A DNA stretch of 64,000 nt from Bradyrhizobium viridifuturi (GTDB lineage: Bacteria; Pseudomonadota; Alphaproteobacteria; Rhizobiales; Xanthobacteraceae), in NCBI RefSeq assembly GCF_001238275.1, contig NZ_LGTB01000021.1, positions 62,001 to 126,000 of the forward strand, given 5' to 3'. The translations under genes were made by a program, and so were the position numbers. Shown here piece by piece: positions 55,520 through 63,247 of this stretch; within the stretch, counting starts at the first letter, position 1; every line of letters starts with the position of its first letter. The notes beneath the pieces are model-generated. The model was not told the origin of the DNA, did no database searches, and saw only the letters and a list, made by a program, of their open reading frames with translations.

Positions 55520-55642
55520 GTCATCCTGAGGTGCGAGCCTTGCGGCGCATTTGCGCCGCTGGGCGAGCCTCGAAGGATGAATTGGCCACAGCCGGGCCGC
55601 CGACCCTTCGAGACGCCGCTTCGCGGCTCCTCAGGGTGACGG
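55520..55642. repeat. Dispersed intergenic repeat (GTCATCCTGAGG type)
   Basis: Starts GTCATCCTGAGGTGCGAG, has CTCGAAGGATGAA in the middle, and ends CGGCTCCTCAGGGTGACGG. This is a familiar imperfect palindrome in Bradyrhizobium genomes. No gene in it. Confidence 0.6.
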
Positions 55643-55668
55643 TGAGGGAGTGTGTGCTCCCCAAAACA

Positions 55669-55694
55669 AATCGGCGGCCCGGAGGCCGCCGATT
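55669..55694 (-). terminator. Terminator of the first binding-protein gene
   Basis: Perfect 11-bp stem AATCGGCGGCC with a 4-base loop; on the minus strand TGTTTTGGGG follows. It lies 24 bases past the stop at 55718. Confidence 0.75.
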
Positions 55695-55717
55695 GCATTT
55701 CAAACCTGCGCGAACCG

Positions 55718-56944
55718 CTAGCCCGCCGGGCTGCTGTCCTCGAGGATCGGGCCGAACAGCTCCCAGCGCTCGCCGTTGAACTTCATCATCTGCAGCTGCT
55801 TGTTGACGCGATAGTCGTTCGGCGTGGTGTTGCCCTTGATGCCGGGCAGCGCCATGTCGAGGTCGACGTTCTTCAGGTTGGTGGCCTGCTTCAGCACGTT
55901 CTCGCGGGTCAGCTCGTCGCCGCACTGCTTCAGCACATGCACCATCAGCTGGGCGGTGGAGTAGCCGTAGGTGTTGAAGTTCGAGTTCTTGTCGCCGTCG
56001 GGATAGTACTTGGCCATGAAGTCGAAATAGCGCTTCATGCCCGGATCGTCCTTCCACTGCGGATCGGCCGGATCCTTGCCGTAGTTGGTCGAGATCAGGC
56101 CCTTGGAGGCCTCGAGGCCGGCCGGCTGCAACACCGCGCCGACCGAGGTGGCGTTGATGTCGACGATGTGGACCGGATGCCAGCCGAGCTCGGCGATCTT
56201 CTTGATCGCCTGCGCGGCCTGCTTCGGCGTCGAGGCCGAGAAGAACAGGTCGGCGCCGGCATCCTTGATCTTGATCACCTGGGAATCGATGGTCGGGTCG
56301 GAGACCTCATAGGAGGCTTCGGCCACGATCATCTTGGCGGCCTTGTCGCCGAGGCCGGCCTTGATGCCGTTGAGATAGTCCTTGCCGAGGTCGTCGTTCT
56401 GATAGAGCACGCCGACCTTGGCATTCGGGTGCTCCTTCAGGATGTACTGGCCGTAGATGCGGCCCTCGACGAAGTAGTTCGGATTGAAGCCGAGCGTCCA
56501 GGGGAAGTTCTTCGGGTCGGTGAACTTCGAGGCGCCGGTGGCCGCGAACAGCTGCGGCACCTTCTTGGCGTTGAGATATTTCTGCACCGCGGCGTTCGAC
56601 GGCGTGCCGACGATCTGGAAGGTCAGGAGCACCTCGTCGCTCTCGACGAGCTTGCGCACCTGCTCGACCGCCTTCGGCGGCGAATAGGCGTCGTCATACT
56701 GGATCAGATTGATCTTGCGGCCGTTAATGCCGCCCTGGTCGTTGATCATCTTGAAATACGCCGCCTGGGTCTTGCCGATCGAGGCATAGGCGGAGGCCGG
56801 GCCGGAGAAGGGGACGGTTTGGCCGATCTTGATTTCGGTGTCGGTCGCGCCGGGATCGTATTTCTTCTGCGCGTAGGCCGACGTGGCAGACAACGCGATC
56901 GCGAGCGCCGTTCCCGTGACCAGGTGGAAAATCCCGTTCCTCAT
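55718..56944 (-). CDS. ABC-transporter substrate-binding protein (branched-chain amino-acid type), copy A
   Basis: The protein has 408 residues. A signal peptide (FHLVTGTALAIALSATSAYA, cleavage after AYA) precedes a type-I periplasmic binding fold: DTEIKIGQTVPFSGPASAYA, MINDQGGINGRKINLIQYDDAYSPPKAVEQVRKLVESDEV, VGVLYQNDDLGKDYLNGIKAGLGD. These match the LivK/urea/aromatic-acid binding group. No permease or ATPase gene is nearby, so it is an orphan receptor. A frame continuing upstream to 57643 is fortuitous; the ATG at 56944 has GAGGG before it and begins the signal peptide. It is a close paralogue of the next gene upstream. Confidence 0.93.
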   Translation of the reverse strand: MRNGIFHLVTGTALAIALSATSAYAQKKYDPGATDTEIKIGQTVPFSGPASAYASIGKTQAAYFKMINDQGGINGRKINLIQYDDAYSPPKAVEQVRKLVESDEVLLTFQIVGTPSNAAVQKYLNAKKVPQLFAATGASKFTDPKNFPWTLGFNPNYFVEGRIYGQYILKEHPNAKVGVLYQNDDLGKDYLNGIKAGLGDKAAKMIVAEASYEVSDPTIDSQVIKIKDAGADLFFSASTPKQAAQAIKKIAELGWHPVHIVDINATSVGAVLQPAGLEASKGLISTNYGKDPADPQWKDDPGMKRYFDFMAKYYPDGDKNSNFNTYGYSTAQLMVHVLKQCGDELTRENVLKQATNLKNVDLDMALPGIKGNTTPNDYRVNKQLQMMKFNGERWELFGPILEDSSPAG

Positions 56945-57123
56945 AATGCTGTTTCCCTCACGTGACTGATGTTGGCCGATGATCTTGTCCGCGGGTTCAA
57001 GGTCCGCGGTCGCCATCGCTGGGCCGGGATACTGGCGGAACGCTTGCTGCGACGCAAGACGAGCAATGCCGAAAAGGTGAGCGATTTCAGTCAACCAAAG
57101 TAGGGGGCACCGCAAAAAAGAGA

Positions 57124-57149
57124 CCGGCGCAGCGGGGGCGCTGCGCCGG
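57124..57149 (-). terminator. Terminator between the two binding-protein genes
   Basis: Perfect 11-bp stem CCGGCGCAGCG with a 4-base loop; the minus strand continues TCTCTTTTTTG. It should end transcription of the upstream copy (57178-58398), so the two paralogues are separate units. Confidence 0.82.
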
Positions 57150-57177
57150 CTTTTGCGGCCGGAGATAGTTACGGGCG

Positions 57178-58398
57178 CTAGCCCGCCGGTCCGGTGTCCT
57201 CGATGATCGGGCCGAACAGCTCCCAGCGCTCGCCGTTGAACTTCATCATCTGCATCTGCTTGTTGATGCGATAATCGTTCGGTCCTGTCGTGATCGACAT
57301 GCCCGGCAGCGCGAGAGACGGCACGAACTTCTTCAGGCTGGTCACCTGCTTCATCAGGTTCTCGCGGGTGAGGTCGTCGCCGCACTGCTTGAGCACCTGG
57401 ATCAAGAGCTCGGCCGTCGAGTAGCCGTAGGTGTTGACGGTGTTGAGCTTGTCGCCCTCCGGGTAATACTTGTCCATGAAGGCGAAATAGGCCTTTACGC
57501 CGGGATCGTCCTTCCACTGCGGATCGGCGGGGTCTTTGCCGTAATTGGTCGAGATGATGCCCTTGGAGATGTCGAGGCCGGCCGGCTTCAACGTCGCCGA
57601 CACCGGGCTCGCGTTGATGTCGAGGATGTGGACCGGGTGCCAATCCAGGTCGGCGATCTTGCGGATTGCCTGCGCGGCGAATTTCGGCGTCGAGGCGTCA
57701 TAGACTAGATCGACGCCGGCGGCCTTCAGCTTGACGATCTGGGAATCGACGGTCGGGTCGGTCAGCTCGTAGGACACTTCGGCCACGATCATGCTGGCGG
57801 CCTTGTCGCCGAGCCCGCTCTTCAGGCCGGTGATGTAGTCGCGGCCGAGATCGTCGTTCTGGTAGAAGATGCCGATCTTGGCGTTGGGGTGGTTGGCCAG
57901 GATGTATTTGGCGTAGATGCGGCCCTCGGACTGGTAGTTCGGGTTGAACGCGATGGTCCACGGCGCGTTCTGCGGATCGGAGAAGCGCGAGGCTCCGGTG
58001 GAGGCCAGCAGCTGCGGCACCTTCTTGGCATTCAGGTATTTCTGCACGGCGGCATTTGACGGCGTGCCGATGATCTGGAAGGTGAACAGCACCTCGTCGC
58101 CCTCGACGAGCTTGCGCACCTGCTCGACCGCCTTCGGCGGCGAATAGGCGTCGTCATACTGGATCAGGTTCAGCTTGCGGCCGTTGATGCCGCCCTGGTC
58201 GTTGATCATCTTGAGGTAGGCCGCCTGGGTCTTGCCGATGCCGGCATAGGCGGATGCCGGGCCCGAGAACGGCACGGTCTGGCCGATCTTGATCTCGGTG
58301 TCGGTTGCGCCGATGTCGTACTTCTTCTGTGCGGCGGCCGATGTAACCGACAACGCGATGGCAAGCGCTGTCGCAGCGAGCAATTGCACGCTCCTCAT
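57178..58398 (-). CDS. ABC-transporter substrate-binding protein (branched-chain amino-acid type), copy B
   Basis: The protein has 406 residues and runs gap-free or nearly so alongside copy A. Identical stretches include GATDTEIKIGQTVPFSGPAS, GGINGRK, IQYDDAYSPPKAVEQVRKLV, ISTNYGKDPADPQWKDDPG and MMKFNGERWELFGPI. The signal peptide is MRSVQLLAATALAIALSVTSAAA. Differences concentrate in signal peptide, mid-domain loops (YDASTPKFAAQAIRKIADLDW against FSASTPKQAAQAIKKIAELGW) and the 3' part, suggesting different ligands. It has its own leader and terminator. Like copy A it lacks adjacent membrane components. Confidence 0.93.
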   Translation of the reverse strand: MRSVQLLAATALAIALSVTSAAAQKKYDIGATDTEIKIGQTVPFSGPASAYAGIGKTQAAYLKMINDQGGINGRKLNLIQYDDAYSPPKAVEQVRKLVEGDEVLFTFQIIGTPSNAAVQKYLNAKKVPQLLASTGASRFSDPQNAPWTIAFNPNYQSEGRIYAKYILANHPNAKIGIFYQNDDLGRDYITGLKSGLGDKAASMIVAEVSYELTDPTVDSQIVKLKAAGVDLVYDASTPKFAAQAIRKIADLDWHPVHILDINASPVSATLKPAGLDISKGIISTNYGKDPADPQWKDDPGVKAYFAFMDKYYPEGDKLNTVNTYGYSTAELLIQVLKQCGDDLTRENLMKQVTSLKKFVPSLALPGMSITTGPNDYRINKQMQMMKFNGERWELFGPIIEDTGPAG

Positions 58399-58527
58399 GT
58401 CCGTGACCTCTCATGTTGCCGGTGATCTTGTCCGCAAGCGTTGGGCCAGCGGATGTCACCGTTGCCAGGGATGATGGAGGAAGGGCAGGGGCATTGCAAG
58501 ACGATGCGCCCTGCGCGCGATGTCGCG

Positions 58528-58890
58528 TCAGGCCAGCCACAGCAGGATCAGCGCCAGCGCCGCGGGAGCCGCCTGCACATAAAGGATGCGGCGGCTCACG
58601 GTGGCGGCGCCATAGGCGCCGGCGACGATCACGCATAGCAGGAAGAATGTCTTGATCTGGAATGCTAAGGCGGCATTGCCGTGTGCCAGGCCCCAGATCA
58701 ATCCGGCGGCGAGGAAGCCGTTATAGAGCCCCTGATTGGCGGCGAGCACGGCCGAGTCGGTTGCCTTCTCGAGCGAGTTGCGGAAGGTCTTCAGCCCGAG
58801 CGGCTTGGTCCACAGAAACATCTCGAGGATTAGGAAGTAGATGTGCAGCGCGGCCACCACCGCGACCAGAAAATTGGCAATCACAAGCAT
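58528..58890 (-). CDS. DUF1304-family membrane protein
   Basis: The protein has 120 residues and four membrane helices (IANFLVAVVAALHIYFLILEMFLW, NGFLAAGLIWGLAH, IKTFFLLCVIVAGAYGAATV, AAPAALALILLWL). The conserved ALHIYFLILEMFLW and NQGLYNGFLAAGL identify DUF1304, of unknown function. The ATG at 58890 follows GGGGGG at the minus-strand leader. A long perfect hairpin lies in its 5' leader. Confidence 0.85.
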   Translation of the reverse strand: MLVIANFLVAVVAALHIYFLILEMFLWTKPLGLKTFRNSLEKATDSAVLAANQGLYNGFLAAGLIWGLAHGNAALAFQIKTFFLLCVIVAGAYGAATVSRRILYVQAAPAALALILLWLA

Positions 58891-58905
58891 ATTCGGTCCC
58901 CCCAA

Positions 58906-58940
58906 GAGCTTCGGTTCTGATCTAATCAGAACCGAAGCTC
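58906..58940. repeat. 16-bp perfect hairpin in the DUF1304 leader, part of a dispersed repeat
   Basis: GAGCTTCGGTTCTGAT and its exact complement enclose CTA. The following bases to ~59020 (CTTGTTCTGACGCGTTTTCT, CACGCGAACCGGTGTCCAT, then GCTCGAAAACGCT) are a familiar Bradyrhizobium intergenic repeat. It separates the divergent DUF1304 and ogt genes. Confidence 0.6.
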
Positions 58941-59100
58941 AAGATCTTGTTCTGACGCGTTTTCTCCACGCGAACCGGTGTCCATCCCGCATCTAGCGCG
59001 GGATAGGCTCGCTCGAAAACGCTCCTGCCGGAATTCGGGTGGACGCTACCACGCGGGCGGTGAATTGTATGCCGAGCGACCCGTTTCCAGAGCGACGACC

Positions 59101-59625
59101 ATGGCCGACCGCAAGACCGCCCAGACCTTCAACCTCGATCGCCTCAAGACGCCGATCGGCACCGCGCTGCTGGTGACCGATGATGATGGTGTGCTGCGCG
59201 CGCTCGACTGGGACGACTACGAAGGACGCATGCTTGACCTGCTGCGGCTGCACTACGGCTCCGTGACGCTGCGGGACGGCCGCGCCCCGGCCGCGATGCG
59301 CAAGGCGCTCGGCGACTACTTCAGCGGCGATCTCGATCGGCTCGCGGATGTCGAATGGCGCGTCGCAGGCACGCCGTTCCAGCAGAAGGTCTGGCATGCG
59401 CTGCCGAAGATCCCACCAGGCACCACCATGAGTTACGGCGCGCTGGCGGCGAGGCTGAAAATGCCGAATGCGATGCGCGCGGTCGGCCACGCCAACGGCT
59501 CCAACCCGATCAGCGTGGTCGTGCCCTGTCATCGCCTGATCGGCGCCAACGGCTCGCTGGTCAAATATGGCGGCGGCCTTGAGCGCAAACGCTGGCTGCT
59601 GCGCCACGAGGGCGTGGAGGTCTAG
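59101..59625 (+). CDS. ogt: Methylated-DNA--protein-cysteine methyltransferase
   Basis: The protein has 174 residues. It repairs O6-alkylguanine by irreversible transfer of the alkyl group to a Cys. The active site VVVPCHRLIGANGSL has acceptor Cys143; FQQKVWHALPKIPPGTTMSYGALA (~93-116) is the winged HTH, and RAVGHANGSNP holds the Arg finger and Asn hinge. The N-terminal domain is the Ogt/MGMT type without an Ada domain. ATG 59101 is taken; the frame is open upstream, without family sequence. Confidence 0.95.
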   Translation: MADRKTAQTFNLDRLKTPIGTALLVTDDDGVLRALDWDDYEGRMLDLLRLHYGSVTLRDGRAPAAMRKALGDYFSGDLDRLADVEWRVAGTPFQQKVWHALPKIPPGTTMSYGALAARLKMPNAMRAVGHANGSNPISVVVPCHRLIGANGSLVKYGGGLERKRWLLRHEGVEV

Positions 59626-59652
59626 CGGGCGAATTGTCCGCCGGTGAGGCGA

Positions 59653-59769
59653 TCAGTCGAGATCCTCGCGCGGCATGTTTCGCAGATCGCGCACGATGTA
59701 GAGGAATACGATCAGCGAAGGCATCCATGCGAGGATCGCTCCTACCAGCATCGCATCGACCGTCGTCAT
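59653..59769 (-). CDS. 38-residue single-helix membrane protein
   Basis: Reads MTTVDAMLVGAILAWMPSLI followed by VFLYIVRDLRNMPREDLD: one membrane helix (residues ~7-26) and a charged C-terminal tail. The ATG at 59769 has AGGGAG five bases upstream. It lies 41 bases after the Cys-rich gene pair on the same strand, so probably in their transcript. Function unknown. Confidence 0.55.
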   Translation of the reverse strand: MTTVDAMLVGAILAWMPSLIVFLYIVRDLRNMPREDLD

Positions 59770-59810
59770 GGGATCTCCCTTGAGCGCGTCAAAACAAATG
59801 CCCCTCGCCG

Positions 59811-60002
59811 TCAGATCATTTTCTTCGATGGGCCGGAGGTTCTGGCGAAGGGATACAGCCACCTCCAATAGGCCCTGTTGCGCTCCAATTGCCGCTTGTA
59901 GATTTCGCGGCACTTCACCGAGCAAAATTGCTCGAAGTGCCAGCTGTGCCGGATCAACCCGAAGGGCCGCTTGCATCCGGGATTTCCGCAGCGGCACGTC
60001 AT
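59811..60002 (-). CDS. Small Cys/His-rich (zinc-ribbon-like) protein, 63 residues
   Basis: It begins MTCRCGNPGCKRPFGLIRHS and continues WHFEQFCSVKCREIYKRQLE, then an aromatic/basic tail (NRAYWRWLYPFARTSGPSKK). Potential metal ligands are Cys3, Cys5, Cys10, His19, His22, Cys27 and Cys31. The C-x3-C after an aromatic, followed by a Tyr/Arg helix, resembles FCS/MYM-type or treble-clef zinc fingers. Its ATG overlaps the stop of the next upstream gene (ATGA), so the two are translationally coupled. I recognise no named family. Confidence 0.62.
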   Translation of the reverse strand: MTCRCGNPGCKRPFGLIRHSWHFEQFCSVKCREIYKRQLERNRAYWRWLYPFARTSGPSKKMI

Positions 60003-60163
60003 GATGCGGCCTCGGCATTCGAACGCGCGAACCAGCGAATGAAGTTCTGCTGACCTTGGTAGAGGCAGAGGCGTCCGCAATAGCGTTCACCCGCCGGATT
60101 TCGCAAACAGATGATCTTGGGTTCTTCGCTGTCGCACTGGGCGCAGCGCGGTTCCGCACGCAT
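59999..60163 (-). CDS. Small Cys-rich (zinc-ribbon-like) protein, 54 residues
   Basis: It reads MRAEPRCAQCDSEEPKIICL, then RNPAGERYCGRLCLYQGQQN and FIRWFARSNAEAAS. Cys7, Cys10, Cys29 and Cys33 form a CxxC-x18-CxxxC array, with Cys19 between. The YCGRLC segment parallels FCSVKC of its partner. A very strong ribosome site (GGAGGGAGG) lies 6 bases before the ATG at 60163. The stop overlaps the partner's ATG. Probably a zinc-binding DNA, RNA or protein contact module. Confidence 0.65.
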   Translation of the reverse strand: MRAEPRCAQCDSEEPKIICLRNPAGERYCGRLCLYQGQQNFIRWFARSNAEAAS

Positions 60164-60343
60164 GGCGACCTCCCTCCGAGGAATTGCCATTTGCCATTCA
60201 AAATGTCTGAGGTGGTCCTTGCCGCCGGTCTTCTCGAAGAACGACGGTGCGAAATCTCGCGCCACCATCGTCCCCGCACAATCTGTCCAGATGTTTGCCG
60301 GCATCATCCTTGCGTATACCGGTCCGATCAGCCTGATTTGAAC

Positions 60344-60733
60344 TCAATCGCCCGTCGCGGCGCCGCGCTGGCCGAGCGCGGTATCGAGGCATTTGATCAG
60401 GACGTCGCCGTCGAAGGGCTTGATCAGAAAGCAGATCGCTCCCGCCTTCAGGGCCCGGGCGCGATCGTTTTCGACGGAGAAGGCTGTGATGAAAATGAAC
60501 GGAAGGTGGCGTCCGTTGGCAATCAGGTGACTCTGCAGGTCGAGCCCGCTCATCGCCGGCATCCTGACATCCGTGATCACGCACGATGTGTCATTCAGGC
60601 GGGGCGAGTGCAGGAATTCCTCGGCCGACGCGTAGGTCTCGACCGCATAGCCCAGCGACCTGACGAGATTGTGGGTCGCGGTGCGAACCGAGACGTCATC
60701 GTCGATGATTGATATCACTGGCGGATTGGACAA
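60344..60733 (-). CDS. Single-domain response regulator (FixJ-receiver-like)
   Basis: The protein has 129 residues, a receiver domain only. The acidic pair is in ISIIDDDVSVR, the phospho-Asp in SCVITDVRMPAMSGLDLQ (~54), Thr in FIFITAF and Lys in FLIKPFDGDVL. It lacks an output domain, so it would act as a phosphate sink, a kinase modulator or a partner-binding switch. It lies 3' of the FixJ-type regulator on the same strand, behind its own 27-bp promoter-like motif that overlaps that gene's stop codon. Confidence 0.92.
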   Translation of the reverse strand: MSNPPVISIIDDDVSVRTATHNLVRSLGYAVETYASAEEFLHSPRLNDTSCVITDVRMPAMSGLDLQSHLIANGRHLPFIFITAFSVENDRARALKAGAICFLIKPFDGDVLIKCLDTALGQRGAATGD

Positions 60734-60805
60734 AGAGGTCTTCCCGGAGGCGGTCGGTCAGGGCGCGGTCTGTGCGATGCTGCGGGCGCACAGTGCGTCG
60801 CCAAT

Positions 60806-60832
60806 CGGGGTCGGAGAATCATACTTAGGTTT
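60806..60832 (-). promoter_or_regulatory. 27-bp motif, copy 1, upstream of the single-domain receiver
   Basis: On the minus strand it opens AAACCTAAGTATG, then ATTCTCCGACCCCG. It matches the copy at 63453-63479 in 22 of 27 positions, including the first 13 without change. It covers the stop codon of the FixJ-type gene and ends 73 bases before the receiver start. A promoter/activator site is inferred, possibly for the adjacent FixJ-type regulator. Confidence 0.6.
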
Positions 60833-61499
60833 GCGGCCCGCCGGATGCCTGTCCGATCCCGAGAATCTCGGCCATCCTGACCAGATCGGGCAGCGACTTC
60901 GCTGTCATTTTCCGCATAATCTGGCCGCGGTGTATCTTCACCGTGATCTCGGCCACGCCGATTTCGGCGGCGACCTGCTTGTTCATCAGTCCGGCCGTGA
61001 CGAGTGTCATCACCTGGCGCTCGCGCGGGGTCAGGGTCGCGAAGGCGGCCCGCAGGTTTGCAAGAACCCTGGCCTCATCGCGACGATTCCTGTCGCGCTC
61101 GATCGCTGTCGTGACCGCATCCAGCATGTCCTGATCGCGGAACGGCTTGGTAAGGAAGTCGACCGCTCCGGCCTTCATGGCCCTGACCGTCATGGGGATA
61201 TCGCCATGGCCGGTCATGAAGATGATCGGAATATGAATGCCGGCCTTCGTCAGCTCTGCCTGAAAGTCGAGGCCGCTGAGCCGGGGCAGCCGGATGTCCA
61301 GGATCAGGCAGCTCGGGACATCCACCGGCTTGTGCTGCAGAAATTCGTGAGCCGACCCGAACGCTGCAGTGCGCAGGCCGACGGACCGGAACAGATTGCT
61401 CAGCGCGTCCCGCACCGAGGCGTCGTCGTCGATGACGAAGACGATCGGATCTTCGGCGTTTGCCCGCGTGGCAGGCGATGCCGTGCGCCCGGTCACCAT
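60825..61499 (-). CDS. FixJ/NarL-type response regulator (receiver plus LuxR HTH)
   Basis: The protein has 224 residues. The receiver (~18-135) has VFVIDDDASVRDAL, phospho-Asp in SCLILDIRLPRLSGLDFQ, FMTGHGDIPMTVRAMKAGAVDFLTKPFRD. The LuxR-type HTH (~155-215) reads LTPRERQVMTLVTAGLMNKQVAAEIGVAEITVKIHRGQIMRKM. This is the FixJ/NodW subgroup. The ATG at 61499 lies 7 bases inside the kinase 3' end, so kinase and regulator are a coupled pair. The frame continues upstream, antisense-like and without family sequence. Confidence 0.94.
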   Translation of the reverse strand: MVTGRTASPATRANAEDPIVFVIDDDASVRDALSNLFRSVGLRTAAFGSAHEFLQHKPVDVPSCLILDIRLPRLSGLDFQAELTKAGIHIPIIFMTGHGDIPMTVRAMKAGAVDFLTKPFRDQDMLDAVTTAIERDRNRRDEARVLANLRAAFATLTPRERQVMTLVTAGLMNKQVAAEIGVAEITVKIHRGQIMRKMTAKSLPDLVRMAEILGIGQASGGPQT

Positions 61500-63247
61500 G
61501 CATGCTCCTCTTGGCGCAGTGGCAGGGTGAACTGGAGTGTCGCGCCGGGGCCGGTATGCTCGACCAGGGACAGGCGGCCTCGATGGGCTTCGACGATCGA
61601 GCGGCAGATCGACAGGCCCATTCCCATGCCGCTGGCCTTGGTGGTGTAGAAGGCGTCGAACAGCCGGTCGGCACTCGCGCTCGCAACCCCGACGCCGCAA
61701 TCGGTGACCGTGACCAGGATCTGCTCGGCATCGTCGTCATGGCGGGTCCGGATCACGAGCTGCCGCGGCCGGTCCGTGACCGGCTGCATCGCCTCGATGC
61801 CGTTGAGGACCAGGTTGAGGATGACCTGCTGCAACTGGATACGGTCGGCAACCACAGGCGGGAGCGCGGGAGTGAGGTCGAGCCGCAGCGATATCAGGTG
61901 GCTCTGCACTTCATGCTGCACCAGGCCGATCACCTCGTTGATGACCTCATTGATGTCGAGCGGCGCCTTCTGATCGGTGGTCTTGTTCACCAGCGCGCGG
62001 ACGCGCTGGATGACCTCGCCCGCCCGGTTGCCGTCGCTGATGATCGAGCTCACCGCGCCGCGCACCTCATTCAGATCGGGAGCCGCCCGGTCGAGCCAGC
62101 GCAGGCAGGCCGCGGCGTTGGTGACCACGGCGGCAAGCGGCTGGTTCACTTCATGGGCGATCGATGCGGCTAGCTCGCCGAGCGCCGTCACGCGCGTGAC
62201 ATGCGCGAGGTTGGTCTGTGCCTCATGCAGTTGCGCCTCGGCCAGCTTGCGGGCGGTCACATCGGTGACCGCTCCGACGAATTCGGTGTCGCCCGAAACG
62301 TTCGTCACCGCGTGCGCCCTGGCGTGGACATATTTGATCGCTCCGTCGGGCATCAGCAATCGGTAGCCGTGCTCGAAGTCCTTGCGATCGAGCGAGGCAC
62401 GGTCGATGGTCCGTTGTACGCGGTCGCGGTCATCAGGATGGACGCGCTGAAGCACCGTACCGTGCTTGATGGATGGAACTCGGTCGAACCCGAATATCCG
62501 GAAGGTTTCTTCCGACCAGATGATCTCGCCGCTGGCGACATGCCAGCCGAAGCTGCCGGTATGGCTCAGTCGCTGGGCCTCGGTCAGGTACATTTCACTC
62601 TGCTGCAGCGCATTCTCGGCATGCTTGCGCTCGGTGACATCCTCGCAGGCGATCAGGACGATCAGCTGATCGTCGAGCCGCCGCACCGCCTTGGCATTTT
62701 CGCGGACCCAGAGCCTTGAACCGTCCTCGCGGATCTTGCGGATTTCCCAGCTGTGGGTCAGGCCGATGTTGTCGAGGCACGCCGCGACATTGCGCTGAAC
62801 CATCGGGTGGTCTTCGGCGTCAAACACCCGCAGCACGGATTGTCCGAGCAATTCGTCGACGGTGTAGCCGAGTTGTGCCGCGCCGAACGTGTTGACCGAC
62901 AGCACGAGGCCTGTTGCGTCGACCATGAAGTACATGACGGGGTTATGCTCGAACACTTCCTTCCATTGCGCTTCGCTGTTGCGTTGCGCCTCGATCGCGC
63001 GCTCTTCGCCGCTGGCCCGGCCGCGCAATATGGCCTCCATCTGCCTGTGGGTGCGGCCCACCAGGTGCATCATCAGCAGTGTAGCGATCAGCGAGGCGAT
63101 GAGCAGCGCGAGGGCAACCAGGTGGGCGGACGCTGTGGGCTGCGGACCAAGCACCAGCCCGATGCAGGTTGCGGCCAAGGCCAGCACCATGCCGCCGAGC
63201 AGCCATTGTTCGGCTGACCAGGACTTCGTGGTCGGATTCGGCATCAT
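61493..63247 (-). CDS. Membrane PAS-sensor histidine kinase
   Basis: About 584 residues. Two N-terminal membrane helices (LLGGMVLALAATCIGLVLG; LVALALLIASLIATLLMMHLVG; ~15-65) are followed by two PAS domains (~95-215: VFEHNPVMYFMVDATGLVLSVN; ~225-345: TGSFGWHVASGEIIWSEETFRIFG with PAC). HisKA has ASIAHEVNQPLAAVVTNAAA (phospho-His ~368). The ATPase domain has NLVLNGIEAMQ, VTDCGVGV and GMGMGLSICRSIVEAHRG. The architecture and HEVNQPL box match the FixL/NodV/NtrB-like kinases paired with FixJ-type regulators. No haem-PAS His is evident. Start is uncertain among 63262, 63247 and 63244. Confidence 0.92.
   Translation of the reverse strand: MMPNPTTKSWSAEQWLLGGMVLALAATCIGLVLGPQPTASAHLVALALLIASLIATLLMMHLVGRTHRQMEAILRGRASGEERAIEAQRNSEAQWKEVFEHNPVMYFMVDATGLVLSVNTFGAAQLGYTVDELLGQSVLRVFDAEDHPMVQRNVAACLDNIGLTHSWEIRKIREDGSRLWVRENAKAVRRLDDQLIVLIACEDVTERKHAENALQQSEMYLTEAQRLSHTGSFGWHVASGEIIWSEETFRIFGFDRVPSIKHGTVLQRVHPDDRDRVQRTIDRASLDRKDFEHGYRLLMPDGAIKYVHARAHAVTNVSGDTEFVGAVTDVTARKLAEAQLHEAQTNLAHVTRVTALGELAASIAHEVNQPLAAVVTNAAACLRWLDRAAPDLNEVRGAVSSIISDGNRAGEVIQRVRALVNKTTDQKAPLDINEVINEVIGLVQHEVQSHLISLRLDLTPALPPVVADRIQLQQVILNLVLNGIEAMQPVTDRPRQLVIRTRHDDDAEQILVTVTDCGVGVASASADRLFDAFYTTKASGMGMGLSICRSIVEAHRGRLSLVEHTGPGATLQFTLPLRQEEHAW

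Noticed and set aside
55718-57643. A 641-codon frame running from copy A back into the second binding-protein gene
   Set aside because: Only the part from the ATG at 56944 has family sequence and a signal peptide; the rest is out of frame with copy B and is low-complexity Arg/His/Gly.
60164-60343. Third copy of the 27-bp motif before the Cys-rich pair
   Set aside because: No CCTAAGTATG or complement was found in this interval on either strand.
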